Origin: Soonwooa sp.
Lineage (GTDB): Bacteria > Bacteroidota > Bacteroidia > Flavobacteriales > Weeksellaceae
DNA length: 12,173 nt
NCBI RefSeq assembly: GCF_030151385.1
Contig: NZ_JASLDS010000057.1
Location: 1 to 12,173, forward strand
Reading direction: 5' to 3'
The notes below the pieces were generated by a model. It searched no databases. It was not told where the DNA came from and saw only the letters and a program-made list of their open reading frames with translations. The stretch's first letter is position 1, and each line of letters begins with the position of its first letter. Shown here in pieces: positions 1-7,575 of the stretch. Made by a program: the position numbers and the translations under genes.

Positions 1-98
1 GCAACCTGCAAAACAAGCAAGGTGCTAAAACGATAAGCCAATTTTTGGAAAAAATGTTGAACTATCTTCTGCTGACTTCGCCAAATAACGACGTATGA
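1..98 (+). CDS. 3' end of an unrecognised gene (partial)
   Basis: An open frame enters from the left edge (codons in phase with base 3) and ends at TGA 96-98. It gives about 31 residues, including KTISQFLEKMLNYLLL, and ends in SPNNDV. Its stop overlaps the start of the antiporter gene as ATGA (95-98), the usual arrangement of translationally coupled genes, so the frame is probably a real coding end and the antiporter the second or later gene of an operon. The fragment is amphipathic or helical in appearance and too short for me to assign a family. The other two forward frames hit stops within the first 40 bases. Confidence 0.6.
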   Translation, partial: NLQNKQGAKTISQFLEKMLNYLLLTSPNNDV

Positions 99-1411
99 CA
101 ACAGAACATAAACCTCGCGAAAGCTTTATCAGCTTAATTCCCTTTTTAGTATTTGTCCTAAGTTTTTTAGGAGCCGGAATTTATCTTAACGACTTTTACG
201 CCTTGCCCTCTCCTATTGCAATGACACTAGGAATTATCACCGCTTTCCTAATTATCAAACTTCCATTTAAAACAAAAATGGACGAATTCTTGAAAGGTTT
301 GGGTGACAAAAATGTGCTAACAATGTGTATTATTTACCTTTTGGCAGGTGCATTTTCGACAGTTTCTAAAGCGTCGGGAAGTGTTGATGCCATCGTGAAT
401 TTAGGTTTAGAATATATTCCTGTTAATTATATTGCGCTCGGCATTTTTATTTTAGCCTCGTTTTTATCTTTGGCATCTGGAACTTCGGTTGGTTGTATTG
501 TTGCACTTGGCCCAATCGCTATCGAATTGGCAACAAAAAGTGGCGCCGATGTCAACCTCATCGCTGCGTCCTTATTGACAGGTGCAATGTTTGGTGATAA
601 TCTTTCAGTGATTTCGGATACGACAATTGCAGCTTCGCAATCTTTAGGAAGCAAAATGTCAGATAAATTCCGAACCAATCTTTGGATTGCGGCACCAGCG
701 TTTTTAATCACAATTGTTATTCTACTCCTTAATAATTCAGAAGTTACCCAAATACAGGACTTATCGAGACAAAGCAGCAGTTTTTATCTTTTAATTCCAT
801 ACATTTTGGTCATAGGATTGGCTTTTGCAGGACTCGATGTTTTCTTTGTTTTAATAATTGGTATCGTTGTTTCGGGAATTATTGGACTATCAAACAACAG
901 CATGGATTTGCTAGGTTTTGCAAAAGAAAGTTACGATGGTTTTACCTCTATGACCGAGATTTTCCTTTTGTCCTTATTAACTGGTGGTTTAGCAGGAATA
1001 ATCGAATATGCAGGTGGCATACAATATCTTTTAAATAAAATTTTGAAAGCAATAAAATCAAGATTTTCCGCAATGTTGGGAATGGGTGTTTTAGTAAGTC
1101 TTGTGGATGCCTGTATCGCGAACAATACGATTGCAATCTTAATCACTGGAAAAGTTGCGAAACCAGTCTCCGAACATTATGAGTTTGAACCTCGAAAAAT
1201 GGCATCTGTACTGGATATTTTTGCTTGCATCATCCAAGGTATTATTCCCTATGGTGCGCAAGTCCTAATCTTGATGAGTTACGGAAAAAATAAGATTGAC
1301 TACGTCCAACTCATTAGCCAATCTTATTATATTTGGTTGCTTTTGATTTGCGTTTTAGTATTTATTTTCTTGAACAGAAATCAAACTCATAAATTAAATT
1401 CCATTAAATAA
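95..1411 (+). CDS. nhaC: NhaC-family Na+/H+ antiporter
   Basis: A 438-residue, highly hydrophobic inner-membrane protein with roughly 10-12 predicted membrane segments (for example about residues 13-33, 36-56, 111-129, 195-212, 230-268 and 410-428). The clearest family mark is GDNLSVISDTT at 167-177, together with the preceding GTSVG (129-133); both are typical of the NhaC/Na+:H+ antiporter superfamily. A second polar membrane stretch, DACIANNT in the C-terminal half, also fits. The family exchanges external H+ for internal Na+, and some relatives exchange organic acids such as malate/lactate, so the exact substrate is inferred. The start at 95 is chosen because it overlaps the upstream stop as ATGA. 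The last 25 bases overlap the 3' end of the opposing acetyltransferase gene, and no terminator is visible between them. Length is normal for the shorter members of the family. Confidence 0.88.
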   Translation: MTTEHKPRESFISLIPFLVFVLSFLGAGIYLNDFYALPSPIAMTLGIITAFLIIKLPFKTKMDEFLKGLGDKNVLTMCIIYLLAGAFSTVSKASGSVDAIVNLGLEYIPVNYIALGIFILASFLSLASGTSVGCIVALGPIAIELATKSGADVNLIAASLLTGAMFGDNLSVISDTTIAASQSLGSKMSDKFRTNLWIAAPAFLITIVILLLNNSEVTQIQDLSRQSSSFYLLIPYILVIGLAFAGLDVFFVLIIGIVVSGIIGLSNNSMDLLGFAKESYDGFTSMTEIFLLSLLTGGLAGIIEYAGGIQYLLNKILKAIKSRFSAMLGMGVLVSLVDACIANNTIAILITGKVAKPVSEHYEFEPRKMASVLDIFACIIQGIIPYGAQVLILMSYGKNKIDYVQLISQSYYIWLLLICVLVFIFLNRNQTHKLNSIK

Positions 1412-1881
1412 TCGTCCATTACATAGCCGTTTCCAATATCGAAAACCGCTTCGCCATAGACTTTATAGTTTTGAGATTCGTAAAATTGACGCGCAACATT
1501 ATTTTTGTTCACGGTTAAAATAATACGATTGTCGCCAACAGATTGGGTATGTTCTTTAACGAGATTAAGACCAAATTTTCCTGCGCCTTTTCCTTTAGCT
1601 TCTGGCACAAGATAAATGCGATGAAGTTTGGTTGTATTAAATTCAACATGATGTTCGAAACCAACAAAGCCGAGCGGTTCTTCATCGTCCAAAATTATAA
1701 AATAATGGTAATTGGGATTTTGAAGATGAAAAATAATTTCGTGCTCCGAATACATTTTTTCCAACATATATTCTAACTGTTCTTTGGAAAGAATATCGGC
1801 ATAAGCATCTTCCCAAGAACGTCTCGCCAAATCTTGAATAAGGCAAATATCAAACTGTGTGGCAGGTTTTTTCTGTATCAT
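1387..1881 (-). CDS. GNAT-family N-acetyltransferase
   Basis: A 164-residue cytoplasmic protein with the complete GNAT fold. The N-terminal helix region contains RRSWEDAYADIL (20-31), a common opening for RimI/YitH-like members. The central strand GFVGFE (71-76) precedes motif A, IYLVPEAKGKGAGKFGL (89-105), whose K-G-K-G-A-G loop would bind the pyrophosphate of acetyl-CoA. Motif B is NKNNVARQFYESQNYK (125-140). The acceptor substrate cannot be read from the sequence and could be a small amine, antibiotic, peptide or protein. The gene lies 33 bases downstream of dapA on the same strand, but a strong terminator-like hairpin occupies that gap, so expression may depend on readthrough. Its 3' end overlaps the convergent antiporter gene by 25 bases. 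The start ATG is 1881-1879; no Shine-Dalgarno sequence is seen. Confidence 0.88.
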   Translation of the reverse strand: MIQKKPATQFDICLIQDLARRSWEDAYADILSKEQLEYMLEKMYSEHEIIFHLQNPNYHYFIILDDEEPLGFVGFEHHVEFNTTKLHRIYLVPEAKGKGAGKFGLNLVKEHTQSVGDNRIILTVNKNNVARQFYESQNYKVYGEAVFDIGNGYVMDDYLMEFNL

Positions 1882-1884
1882 TTT

Positions 1885-1909
1885 TAAAATAAAAATGGGC
1901 CGAAGCCCA
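1885..1909 (-). terminator. Rho-independent terminator after dapA (UUCG tetraloop)
   Basis: Read on the minus strand, a TGGGC / GCCCA stem (1909-1905 with 1900-1896) closes a TTCG tetraloop, giving the very stable C(UUCG)G hairpin. It is followed at once by TTTTTATTTT (1895-1886). It starts six bases after the dapA stop codon. The stem is only five base pairs, but four are G:C and the loop is stabilising. The run of U residues ends about four bases before the acetyltransferase ATG. Confidence 0.75.
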
Positions 1910-1914
1910 ATTAA

Positions 1915-2787
1915 TTAAATATTTTTCATTTCAGCTTTAATCTTGTCTTGCAAGCCTTCGGACGCTTTTACCAAAGGTAATCTCAAAGTATTTTTAATAA
2001 TTCCTTTTTCAGCAAGAATCGTTTTGACACCGCAAGGATTTCCTTCTGCAAAAATTAATCTTGTAATGTCTACCAACTTGTTATGGATGTCATAAGCTTC
2101 TCTAATTTTACCATCGAAAGCCAATTGCACCATCGTCGAAAACTCTTTTGGATAAGCTTGACCAATTACCGAGATAACACCATTACCACCAGCTAAAGTT
2201 ACAGGAAGTGTGTATTCGTCGTCCCCTGAAACCAAATTAAAATTAGCAGGCTTCTTTCTGATAATATCAAAATATTGCAGAATATTTGGAGCTGCTTCTT
2301 TAATCATGATAAGATTCGGGAATTCTTTCGCTAATCTTAAAGTCGTATCTGCTTCGATATTTTGTCCCGTTCTCGATGGAACATTGTAAATGATAATATT
2401 TTTACCAGTTGCTGCAATCGCCTTATAATGTTGATAAAGTCCTTCCTGATTTGGTTTGTTATAATATGGAGAAACCGAAAGAACCGCATCAAAATCCGAC
2501 AAATCTGCCTCTTCGATTTGTTTTACAACTTCCATCGTGTTATTACCACCAATCCCAAGAACTAGCGGAACACGTTTATTATTCACCTTTATGATATGAT
2601 TGATGACCTGTTTCTTTTCTTCAGCAGAAAGTGTTGCAGCCTCAGCCGTTGTACCAAGAACCACAAGATAGTTAGTTCCGTTATCGATATTATAATCTAC
2701 CAACTTTGTTAGAGAATCGAAATCTACCGATAAATCTTCATTAAAGGGTGTTACCAAAGCAACACCTACACCTTTTAAATTGCTCAT
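1915..2787 (-). CDS. dapA: 4-hydroxy-tetrahydrodipicolinate synthase
   Basis: A 290-residue class I (Schiff-base) aldolase of the DapA family, a cytoplasmic TIM barrel that condenses pyruvate with aspartate semialdehyde at the first committed step to diaminopimelate and lysine. Visible landmarks are LGTTAEAATL (44-53), matching the GTTGE pyruvate-binding loop with Ala for the second Gly; SPYYNKP (106-112) with the interface tyrosines; IIIYNVPSRTG (131-141) holding the catalytic Tyr134 and substrate Arg139; the Schiff-base Lys163 in MIKEA; and SGDDEYTLP followed by GGNGVISV in the barrel's C-terminal half. Length is normal. Compared with E. coli DapA, the two histidines of the lysine feedback site are replaced (Ala55, Lys58), while Asn82, Glu86 and Tyr108 are kept, so lysine sensitivity is uncertain. 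It has its own terminator downstream. No consensus promoter is evident upstream. Confidence 0.96.
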   Translation of the reverse strand: MSNLKGVGVALVTPFNEDLSVDFDSLTKLVDYNIDNGTNYLVVLGTTAEAATLSAEEKKQVINHIIKVNNKRVPLVLGIGGNNTMEVVKQIEEADLSDFDAVLSVSPYYNKPNQEGLYQHYKAIAATGKNIIIYNVPSRTGQNIEADTTLRLAKEFPNLIMIKEAAPNILQYFDIIRKKPANFNLVSGDDEYTLPVTLAGGNGVISVIGQAYPKEFSTMVQLAFDGKIREAYDIHNKLVDITRLIFAEGNPCGVKTILAEKGIIKNTLRLPLVKASEGLQDKIKAEMKNI

Positions 2788-2948
2788 ATCTTAATTAGAA
2801 TTTACTTGTAAAGTTAAAGTTTTTGTTTGGTTCTATAATTAAATTTAATCCCAAAAAATTCAAAATTTGTTAGTTATAACCTAATATTTATGAAACAATA
2901 TGCGTCGCGAAAAATTCTTAGATTTGCTTTTTAAAAGAATCTAGATAG
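2788..2948. promoter_or_regulatory. Divergent intergenic region dapA / nucleotidase operon
   Basis: These 161 AT-rich bases separate two divergent transcription units and should hold promoters for both. On the plus strand there is an exact TAnnTTTG box at 2919-2926 (described separately). On the minus strand I see only near matches (TAAATTTA and TAACTTTA), with no TTTG at the usual distance, so the dapA promoter is not located. No riboswitch-like structure or strong hairpin is apparent, and I found no small gene here. Confidence 0.5.
2919..2926 (+). promoter_or_regulatory. Putative Bacteroidota -7 box for the nucleotidase-porZ-recO operon
   Basis: TAGATTTG matches the Bacteroidota -7 consensus TAnnTTTG exactly and lies 22 bases before the ATG at 2949, giving a short leader. 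No TTTG or TTG is seen 17-23 bases upstream, so the -33 element is weak or absent. This would be the only evident promoter for the four plus-strand genes that follow. Confidence 0.45.
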
Positions 2949-3695
2949 ATGAAGCGGTTACAAATCTATATTTTGGGTGTCGGTCTCGCATTATTAAGTG
3001 CTTGCAGCTCACAACAAAATATCAGCAATATCCAAACGCACAAGAATATTGTTATTGATAGCAATATTGGTGATGATGCGACATTTGACCAAGTTATTGC
3101 ACCTTACAAAAGCGAACTTGAAAAACAAATGAACATCAAAATTTCCCATACCTCTGTGGAACTTAACAAAACTGGTGATAACAGCAATTTGGGAAATCTT
3201 CTTACAGATTACACTTACGAAGGCGCTTTGGCTTGGGCAAAAACAAACAATATCCCAAGCATCGATGGTGCTGTCATTAATATTGGAGGAATTCGTACGA
3301 TAATTCCTGCTGGAGATATTACAATAAAACAAATCTTTGAGGTAATGCCTTTCGAAAATGAAGTTGTTATTGTAAAAATTAAAGGAAGTGATCTACAAGG
3401 ATTGTTTGACTATTACCTTAAGGAAAAGACCAATAATCCTGTTTCTCATATTACGATTTTAACAGAGGGCAATCAGATTAAAACGGCTTTAATTTCTGGT
3501 CAAAAAATTGACAAGGACAAAACCTATTATATTGCGACATCCGACTATCTTGCAATGGGAGGCGACAGAATGTACTTTTTCGGGAAAGGTGAAATGATTG
3601 GTACAGGCATCAAACTGCGCGAACTTTTCATAGAAAAATTTAAAGAAAACAAAGAAGTTAAAGTCCCTACAGACCTTCGTCTTGACCTAAAATAA
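2949..3695 (+). CDS. Lipoprotein with stand-alone 5'-nucleotidase C-terminal domain
   Basis: A 248-residue lipoprotein. The N-terminus has a short basic start, a hydrophobic core and the lipobox L16-S-A-C19, so the mature protein should be lipid-anchored after Cys19. Residues about 60-240 match the 5'-nucleotidase C-terminal domain (5_nucleotid_C): LGNLLTDYTYEGA (81-93), NIGGIRTIIPAGDIT (111-125), MPFENEVVIVKIKG (133-146) and TSDYLAMGGD (197-206). In UshA-type enzymes this domain binds the nucleotide base and ribose; the GGIR arginine, the PF-x-N pair and the GGD are present, with Tyr200 in place of the usual Phe. The metal-dependent catalytic domain is absent here and is encoded by the next gene, seven bases downstream, so the two probably form one enzyme. 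Alone it should not hydrolyse nucleotides. The exact substrate is inferred. Confidence 0.88.
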   Translation: MKRLQIYILGVGLALLSACSSQQNISNIQTHKNIVIDSNIGDDATFDQVIAPYKSELEKQMNIKISHTSVELNKTGDNSNLGNLLTDYTYEGALAWAKTNNIPSIDGAVINIGGIRTIIPAGDITIKQIFEVMPFENEVVIVKIKGSDLQGLFDYYLKEKTNNPVSHITILTEGNQIKTALISGQKIDKDKTYYIATSDYLAMGGDRMYFFGKGEMIGTGIKLRELFIEKFKENKEVKVPTDLRLDLK

Positions 3696-3702
3696 TGCTA
3701 TA

Positions 3703-4653
3703 ATGAACAGAAAAGATTTTTTAAAATATGTTGGTGCAGGAACTTTAGGACTAAGCTTGACACCGAATTTGGTTTTGGCAAATAGTTTTACTAAAACCAA
3801 TCTTTCACAAGATACCAAACTTACAATTCTGCATACCAACGACCAACATAGTCGCATCGAACCTTTTGACGCTTCTTATTCTAAAAACCCTAATCAAGGC
3901 GGTTTTGCTAGAAGAGCAAAACTGGTACAACAAATTAGAAATCAAGAAGCTAACGTTTTGCTTTTAGACTCAGGAGACATCTTCCAAGGGACGCCATATT
4001 TTAACTTTTTTGGTGGTGAATTGGAGTTCAAACTAATGAGTATGATGAAGTATGATGCGTCTACAATGGGGAACCACGATTTTGATAATGGACTAGAAGG
4101 TTTTCTTAAAGTTTTACCAAATGCAAAATTTCCATTTATTTGCTCAAATTATAACTTTAAAAATACTATTTTAGACGGCAAAACAGAATCTTATAAAATA
4201 TTTGATAAAAACGGAATAAAAGTCGGAATTTTCGGACTCGGTGTTGAGCTCAAAGGTTTGGTTGGAAAGGCTAATTACAAAGAAACGGAATACCTTAACC
4301 CAATTGAAATAGCACAACAATACAGCCAATTTCTAAGAAATGAAAAAAAATGTGATTTGGTGATTTGTCTATCACACCTTGGCTACGATTACGAAAAAGA
4401 ACCTGAAAGAATGTCTGATAAAATTTTGGCAAGCTCAACTTCGGGCATTGATTTAATTTTAGGAGGTCATACTCATACTTTTCTTCCAGAGCCAGAAACT
4501 TTTTCTAACAAAGACGGAAAAAAAGTTTTGGTTAATCAAGTAGGTTGGGCAGGACTTTTGTTGGGCCGAATTGATTTTTATTTTAATAAAGATAAAACCG
4601 TGAAAAATATTTCTTGGAGAAATCAAGTTATAGATGAAAGCATAATTGCATAA
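3703..4653 (+). CDS. Exported metallophosphoesterase (5'-nucleotidase catalytic domain)
   Basis: A 316-residue calcineurin-like phosphoesterase of the UshA/5'-nucleotidase type. All metal-site motifs are present in order: HTNDQHS (44-50, D-x-H), LLLDSGDIFQG (86-96, GD and Gln), TMGNHDFDNG (121-130, GNHD), SHLG (224-227) and GGHTHTF (254-260). The expected reaction is two-metal hydrolysis of nucleotide 5'-phosphates outside the cytoplasm. The N-terminus, NRKDFLKYVGAGTLG, followed by a hydrophobic stretch to about residue 26, resembles a Tat signal in which the second Arg is Lys. Sec export or an N-terminal anchor cannot be excluded. The protein ends soon after the catalytic domain, and the usual C-terminal substrate-binding domain is supplied by the preceding gene. 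Downstream, porZ starts one base after the stop codon. Confidence 0.92.
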   Translation: MNRKDFLKYVGAGTLGLSLTPNLVLANSFTKTNLSQDTKLTILHTNDQHSRIEPFDASYSKNPNQGGFARRAKLVQQIRNQEANVLLLDSGDIFQGTPYFNFFGGELEFKLMSMMKYDASTMGNHDFDNGLEGFLKVLPNAKFPFICSNYNFKNTILDGKTESYKIFDKNGIKVGIFGLGVELKGLVGKANYKETEYLNPIEIAQQYSQFLRNEKKCDLVICLSHLGYDYEKEPERMSDKILASSTSGIDLILGGHTHTFLPEPETFSNKDGKKVLVNQVGWAGLLLGRIDFYFNKDKTVKNISWRNQVIDESIIA

Positions 4654-4654
4654 T

Positions 4655-6886
4655 ATGAGAAAAGCTTTATTATTAACATCCATGCTGTTTGTTGCAGCAC
4701 TTAATGCACAAAACACTTCAAAATGGAGTGATTTGTTTTCATACAACAATGTACTAGCCATCAGAGATGATGGTCAAAAACTAATAGCCGCTACAGAAAA
4801 TGGAATTTTCTTTTATAATCCAACTTCTGGAGAAATAAAAAAGCTTTCAAAAGCTAACGGTCTTCATGAAGTAAAAATAACGGCTTTTGACTACAACCCT
4901 GACACGCAAATTGGGCTTGTTGGTTACAAATCTGGCGCAATGGATGTTATTACGCCTAATGGAATTTTCTTGATTATGGACATTCCGATTGCTAATGGAT
5001 ATCTAGGTGACAAAAAAATTAATCACATATCAATCTCTGGTAACAAAGCTGTTATCTCTGTTGGTTATGGTGTTTCGATTTTTAATTTGGATAAGCGAGA
5101 ATTTGGAGATACTGCTTTTTTCAATACAGGAGGTAATTATAATGCTGCACTTGAAGCTGGTATTTTTAATGACAAAGTAGTAGTTGCAACTAATAATGGA
5201 TTATTATCCCATGCAATTGATACGACTTTCCCTGTTTACACAAGTTGGACAACACAAACAGCTGGCGCATTTACAAATGTTGCTACTAAGGATATCATCG
5301 CTTACTCAACAGCAAATCAAGTAAGATATGGTACTGACATTAGTACTACAAATGTTTTACCACAGAGCTTTAACAGCATAAAAGATGTGGTTATAACATC
5401 GCAAAATATTATTGTTGCTGACAGCCAAAAATTATATACCTTTTCGAAAACAGGAACACTTGAGGGCAGTACTGATTTTGCAGAAGAAGTAAATTCTGGT
5501 TACTATTTTAATAACCAACTATTTTCAGCAACTAAACTTAATGGAATCCTGGATCAAAACAAATCGAGCTTCAAACCCGATGGTCCATATAGTAATATAT
5601 CTTCGAGAATTAATTTGCTAAATAACCAAATTGTTATCTCAACGGGAGGCACGATCTCATATAATAATCCAGCGGACAGAAATTTGGGATACTATCACTT
5701 TGATGGACAAAAATGGAATTATCCAGAATATTTTAAAACCAGTGGGATAACATTTAATATTACCGATGCTATAATAAATCCTGCGAAACCAACAGAAATA
5801 TTTTTTAGCAACTATATTTTTAGCAATTTTAAGGGTATCTATCGAATGGAGAATGATACAGTTAAAAATTTTTATACTTTTCCAAATGATCATATTCTTT
5901 ATAATCGACCTTTAGGCTTAACAATAGATGATAAAAGTAATTTGATTGTTTCAATGTCCACAATGCAAAATAGTACATCTAACGGTTATGCCTATTTTGA
6001 CCAAAGTTCAAATAGCTTTAAGACTGTTATTTTATCACCAGGAGGTGGAGCTGCTAAACCGAATGCTAAAGATGGTTTACTTTATATCCCAGGACCATTC
6101 CCAACAGATGGGGGATTGAGTATAATGGATTATACAAACACTTCTCTAGGATCAAGTAATAATAAAAATATTAAACTTGCAAAAGGAAACAACCTCCCAA
6201 CTAATGGTGTAGTGTGTGTGGCATTGGATAAAAACGATAATGCTTGGATTGGAACAAGACAAGGTCTTCGTATCTTAAGCAATCCTAAAAGTGCAATGAA
6301 CGAGCAATCTCCTCAAACAGACCCAATTATTATTGAACAAAATGGTCTAGGAGAAGAATTATTTCGAGATGCTGAAATCCTTCAAATTTTAGTTGATTCT
6401 GGAAATCAAAAATGGATATCTGTTGCTGGTGGCGGTGTTTTCTACATAAGTCCTAGTGGTGAACAAACCTATTTACATTTTACAAAAGCCAACTCCCCTT
6501 TACCAACAGATACAGTAACCGATATCCAAATCGATGAAAAAACTGGAAAAGTCTATTTCGTAACCTTAGATGGTGTGATGGTTTATCAAGGTGATGTAAC
6601 GGATGTTAACAGTAATTTTGGTGATGTCTTAGTTTACCCTAATCCTGTTGTGTATGCGAATTATAAAGGAAATGTTCGAATTAGAGGTTTAGCGGAGAAA
6701 ACAAATATCAGAATCACAGATGCTACAGGTAATGTAATCCACACAGCGGTTGCTCGCGGTGGTTATTACGAATGGAATCTACTAAATCAAAAAGGTTCTC
6801 GTGTGGCTTCTGGAATTTACTTTGTGTTAATGACCAACGAAGACGGGACTGATACTAAAACTGCAAAAATCGCGGTCGTTAATTAA
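4655..6886 (+). CDS. porZ: PorZ-like type IX secretion protein with C-terminal sorting domain
   Basis: A 743-residue exported protein with a Sec signal peptide (MRKALLLTSMLFVAALNAQ, cleavage near Ala18/Gln19). The mature N-terminus, KWSDLFSYNNVLAI, starts a beta-propeller rich in two-component-regulator-propeller-like repeats such as ATENGIFFYNP. A second propeller-type segment lies near 511-650 (LPTNGVVCVALDKNDNAWIG). A type A T9SS sorting domain starts around YPNP (661-664) and runs to the C-terminal KIAVVN, including GIYFVLM. This architecture matches PorZ, which in Porphyromonas gingivalis sits at the cell surface with the sortase PorU and binds A-LPS for attachment to cargo. Whether this species has an equivalent glycolipid is unknown. 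An in-frame TTG at 4646 would overlap the upstream gene, but the ATG at 4655 gives a clean signal peptide and is preferred. The stop overlaps the recO start (TAATG). Confidence 0.85.
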   Translation: MRKALLLTSMLFVAALNAQNTSKWSDLFSYNNVLAIRDDGQKLIAATENGIFFYNPTSGEIKKLSKANGLHEVKITAFDYNPDTQIGLVGYKSGAMDVITPNGIFLIMDIPIANGYLGDKKINHISISGNKAVISVGYGVSIFNLDKREFGDTAFFNTGGNYNAALEAGIFNDKVVVATNNGLLSHAIDTTFPVYTSWTTQTAGAFTNVATKDIIAYSTANQVRYGTDISTTNVLPQSFNSIKDVVITSQNIIVADSQKLYTFSKTGTLEGSTDFAEEVNSGYYFNNQLFSATKLNGILDQNKSSFKPDGPYSNISSRINLLNNQIVISTGGTISYNNPADRNLGYYHFDGQKWNYPEYFKTSGITFNITDAIINPAKPTEIFFSNYIFSNFKGIYRMENDTVKNFYTFPNDHILYNRPLGLTIDDKSNLIVSMSTMQNSTSNGYAYFDQSSNSFKTVILSPGGGAAKPNAKDGLLYIPGPFPTDGGLSIMDYTNTSLGSSNNKNIKLAKGNNLPTNGVVCVALDKNDNAWIGTRQGLRILSNPKSAMNEQSPQTDPIIIEQNGLGEELFRDAEILQILVDSGNQKWISVAGGGVFYISPSGEQTYLHFTKANSPLPTDTVTDIQIDEKTGKVYFVTLDGVMVYQGDVTDVNSNFGDVLVYPNPVVYANYKGNVRIRGLAEKTNIRITDATGNVIHTAVARGGYYEWNLLNQKGSRVASGIYFVLMTNEDGTDTKTAKIAVVN

Positions 6887-7575
6887 TGGAAATATATAAG
6901 GGCTTTCTTCTCTCCTATGTTAGATATGGCGATAATGATGCTATACTCCACTGTTATACAGAAGAAAGCGCTTATTTAAGTTTCTACATTAGAGGAATCT
7001 ACACTATAAAAAACAAAAAGAAAGCTTATCTTTTTCCGTTAAATGAAATCGCATTGTCAACCAATAAAGGAAAATTCAATTCCGAATTGTTGATGACTTC
7101 TAATATCGAATCGGTTTCTAAAAAGGATTTATACCAAGATATAAAAGCCAACGCGATTATTTTCTTTGTGGCAGATTTACTCAATCAAATTCTTCGACAT
7201 GAAAACGAAGCGCAGCCAAAGCTTTATGATGCCATTTCTGAATTTTTATCAGAAGTTGAATTATCCAATATGCAAGCGCATTTGGTTTTGATGCTTAAGA
7301 TTATTAAAATCCAAGGCTGGGCACCTCTTGAGTCTGAGGCAAATTATCTAAATCCAGAAACGGGGAATTTTGTCAATTCCGAAGTTCATTATCTTTTTGA
7401 TAAAGAAAATTCCATGATTTGGAAAGCTTATCTACACAAAGAAAATCCTTATGATTTAATCTTGAATCGAGACCAAAGACAGAAATTCCTAGACAGCCTT
7501 CTGGTGTATTATCATTTCCATTTTGTGGATTTTAAAACACCAAAATCTCTAGAAATCATTCAAGATATTTTTTAA
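6886..7575 (+). CDS. recO: DNA repair protein RecO
   Basis: A 229-residue cytoplasmic recombination mediator. RecO works with RecR and SSB to load RecA on gapped DNA in the RecF pathway. The N-terminal OB fold (about 1-80) shows the family pattern KGFLLSYVRYGDNDAI (5-20), YTEESAYLSFYIRG (24-37) and KKKAYLFPLNEI (44-55). A helical domain follows (about 85-145), with FVADLLNQIL at 94-103 and GWAPL at 144-148. The C-terminal zinc-finger cysteines of many RecO proteins are missing: the only Cys is Cys23. This is common in my experience of Bacteroidota sequences, but I cannot verify it here. The start ATG overlaps the porZ stop by one base, indicating coupling. The end overlaps the convergent DUF1684 gene by four bases with no visible terminator. 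Confidence 0.93.
   Translation: MEIYKGFLLSYVRYGDNDAILHCYTEESAYLSFYIRGIYTIKNKKKAYLFPLNEIALSTNKGKFNSELLMTSNIESVSKKDLYQDIKANAIIFFVADLLNQILRHENEAQPKLYDAISEFLSEVELSNMQAHLVLMLKIIKIQGWAPLESEANYLNPETGNFVNSEVHYLFDKENSMIWKAYLHKENPYDLILNRDQRQKFLDSLLVYYHFHFVDFKTPKSLEIIQDIF

Noticed and set aside
427..711. Open frame antisense to the antiporter gene (94 codons)
   Set aside because: It lies wholly inside a confidently identified gene and its translation has no recognisable domain; similar antisense frames at 931-1146, 3009-3332, 4459-4761, 5657-5893, 11481-11759 and 11663-11899 were rejected for the same reason.
3703..3780. Canonical twin-arginine signal on the metallophosphoesterase
   Set aside because: The motif is RK-x-FLK, not RR-x-FLK, so only a Tat-like signal is claimed.
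4646..4654. TTG start nine bases upstream for porZ
   Set aside because: It overlaps the previous gene by eight bases and adds MHN before a clean signal peptide that begins at the ATG at 4655.
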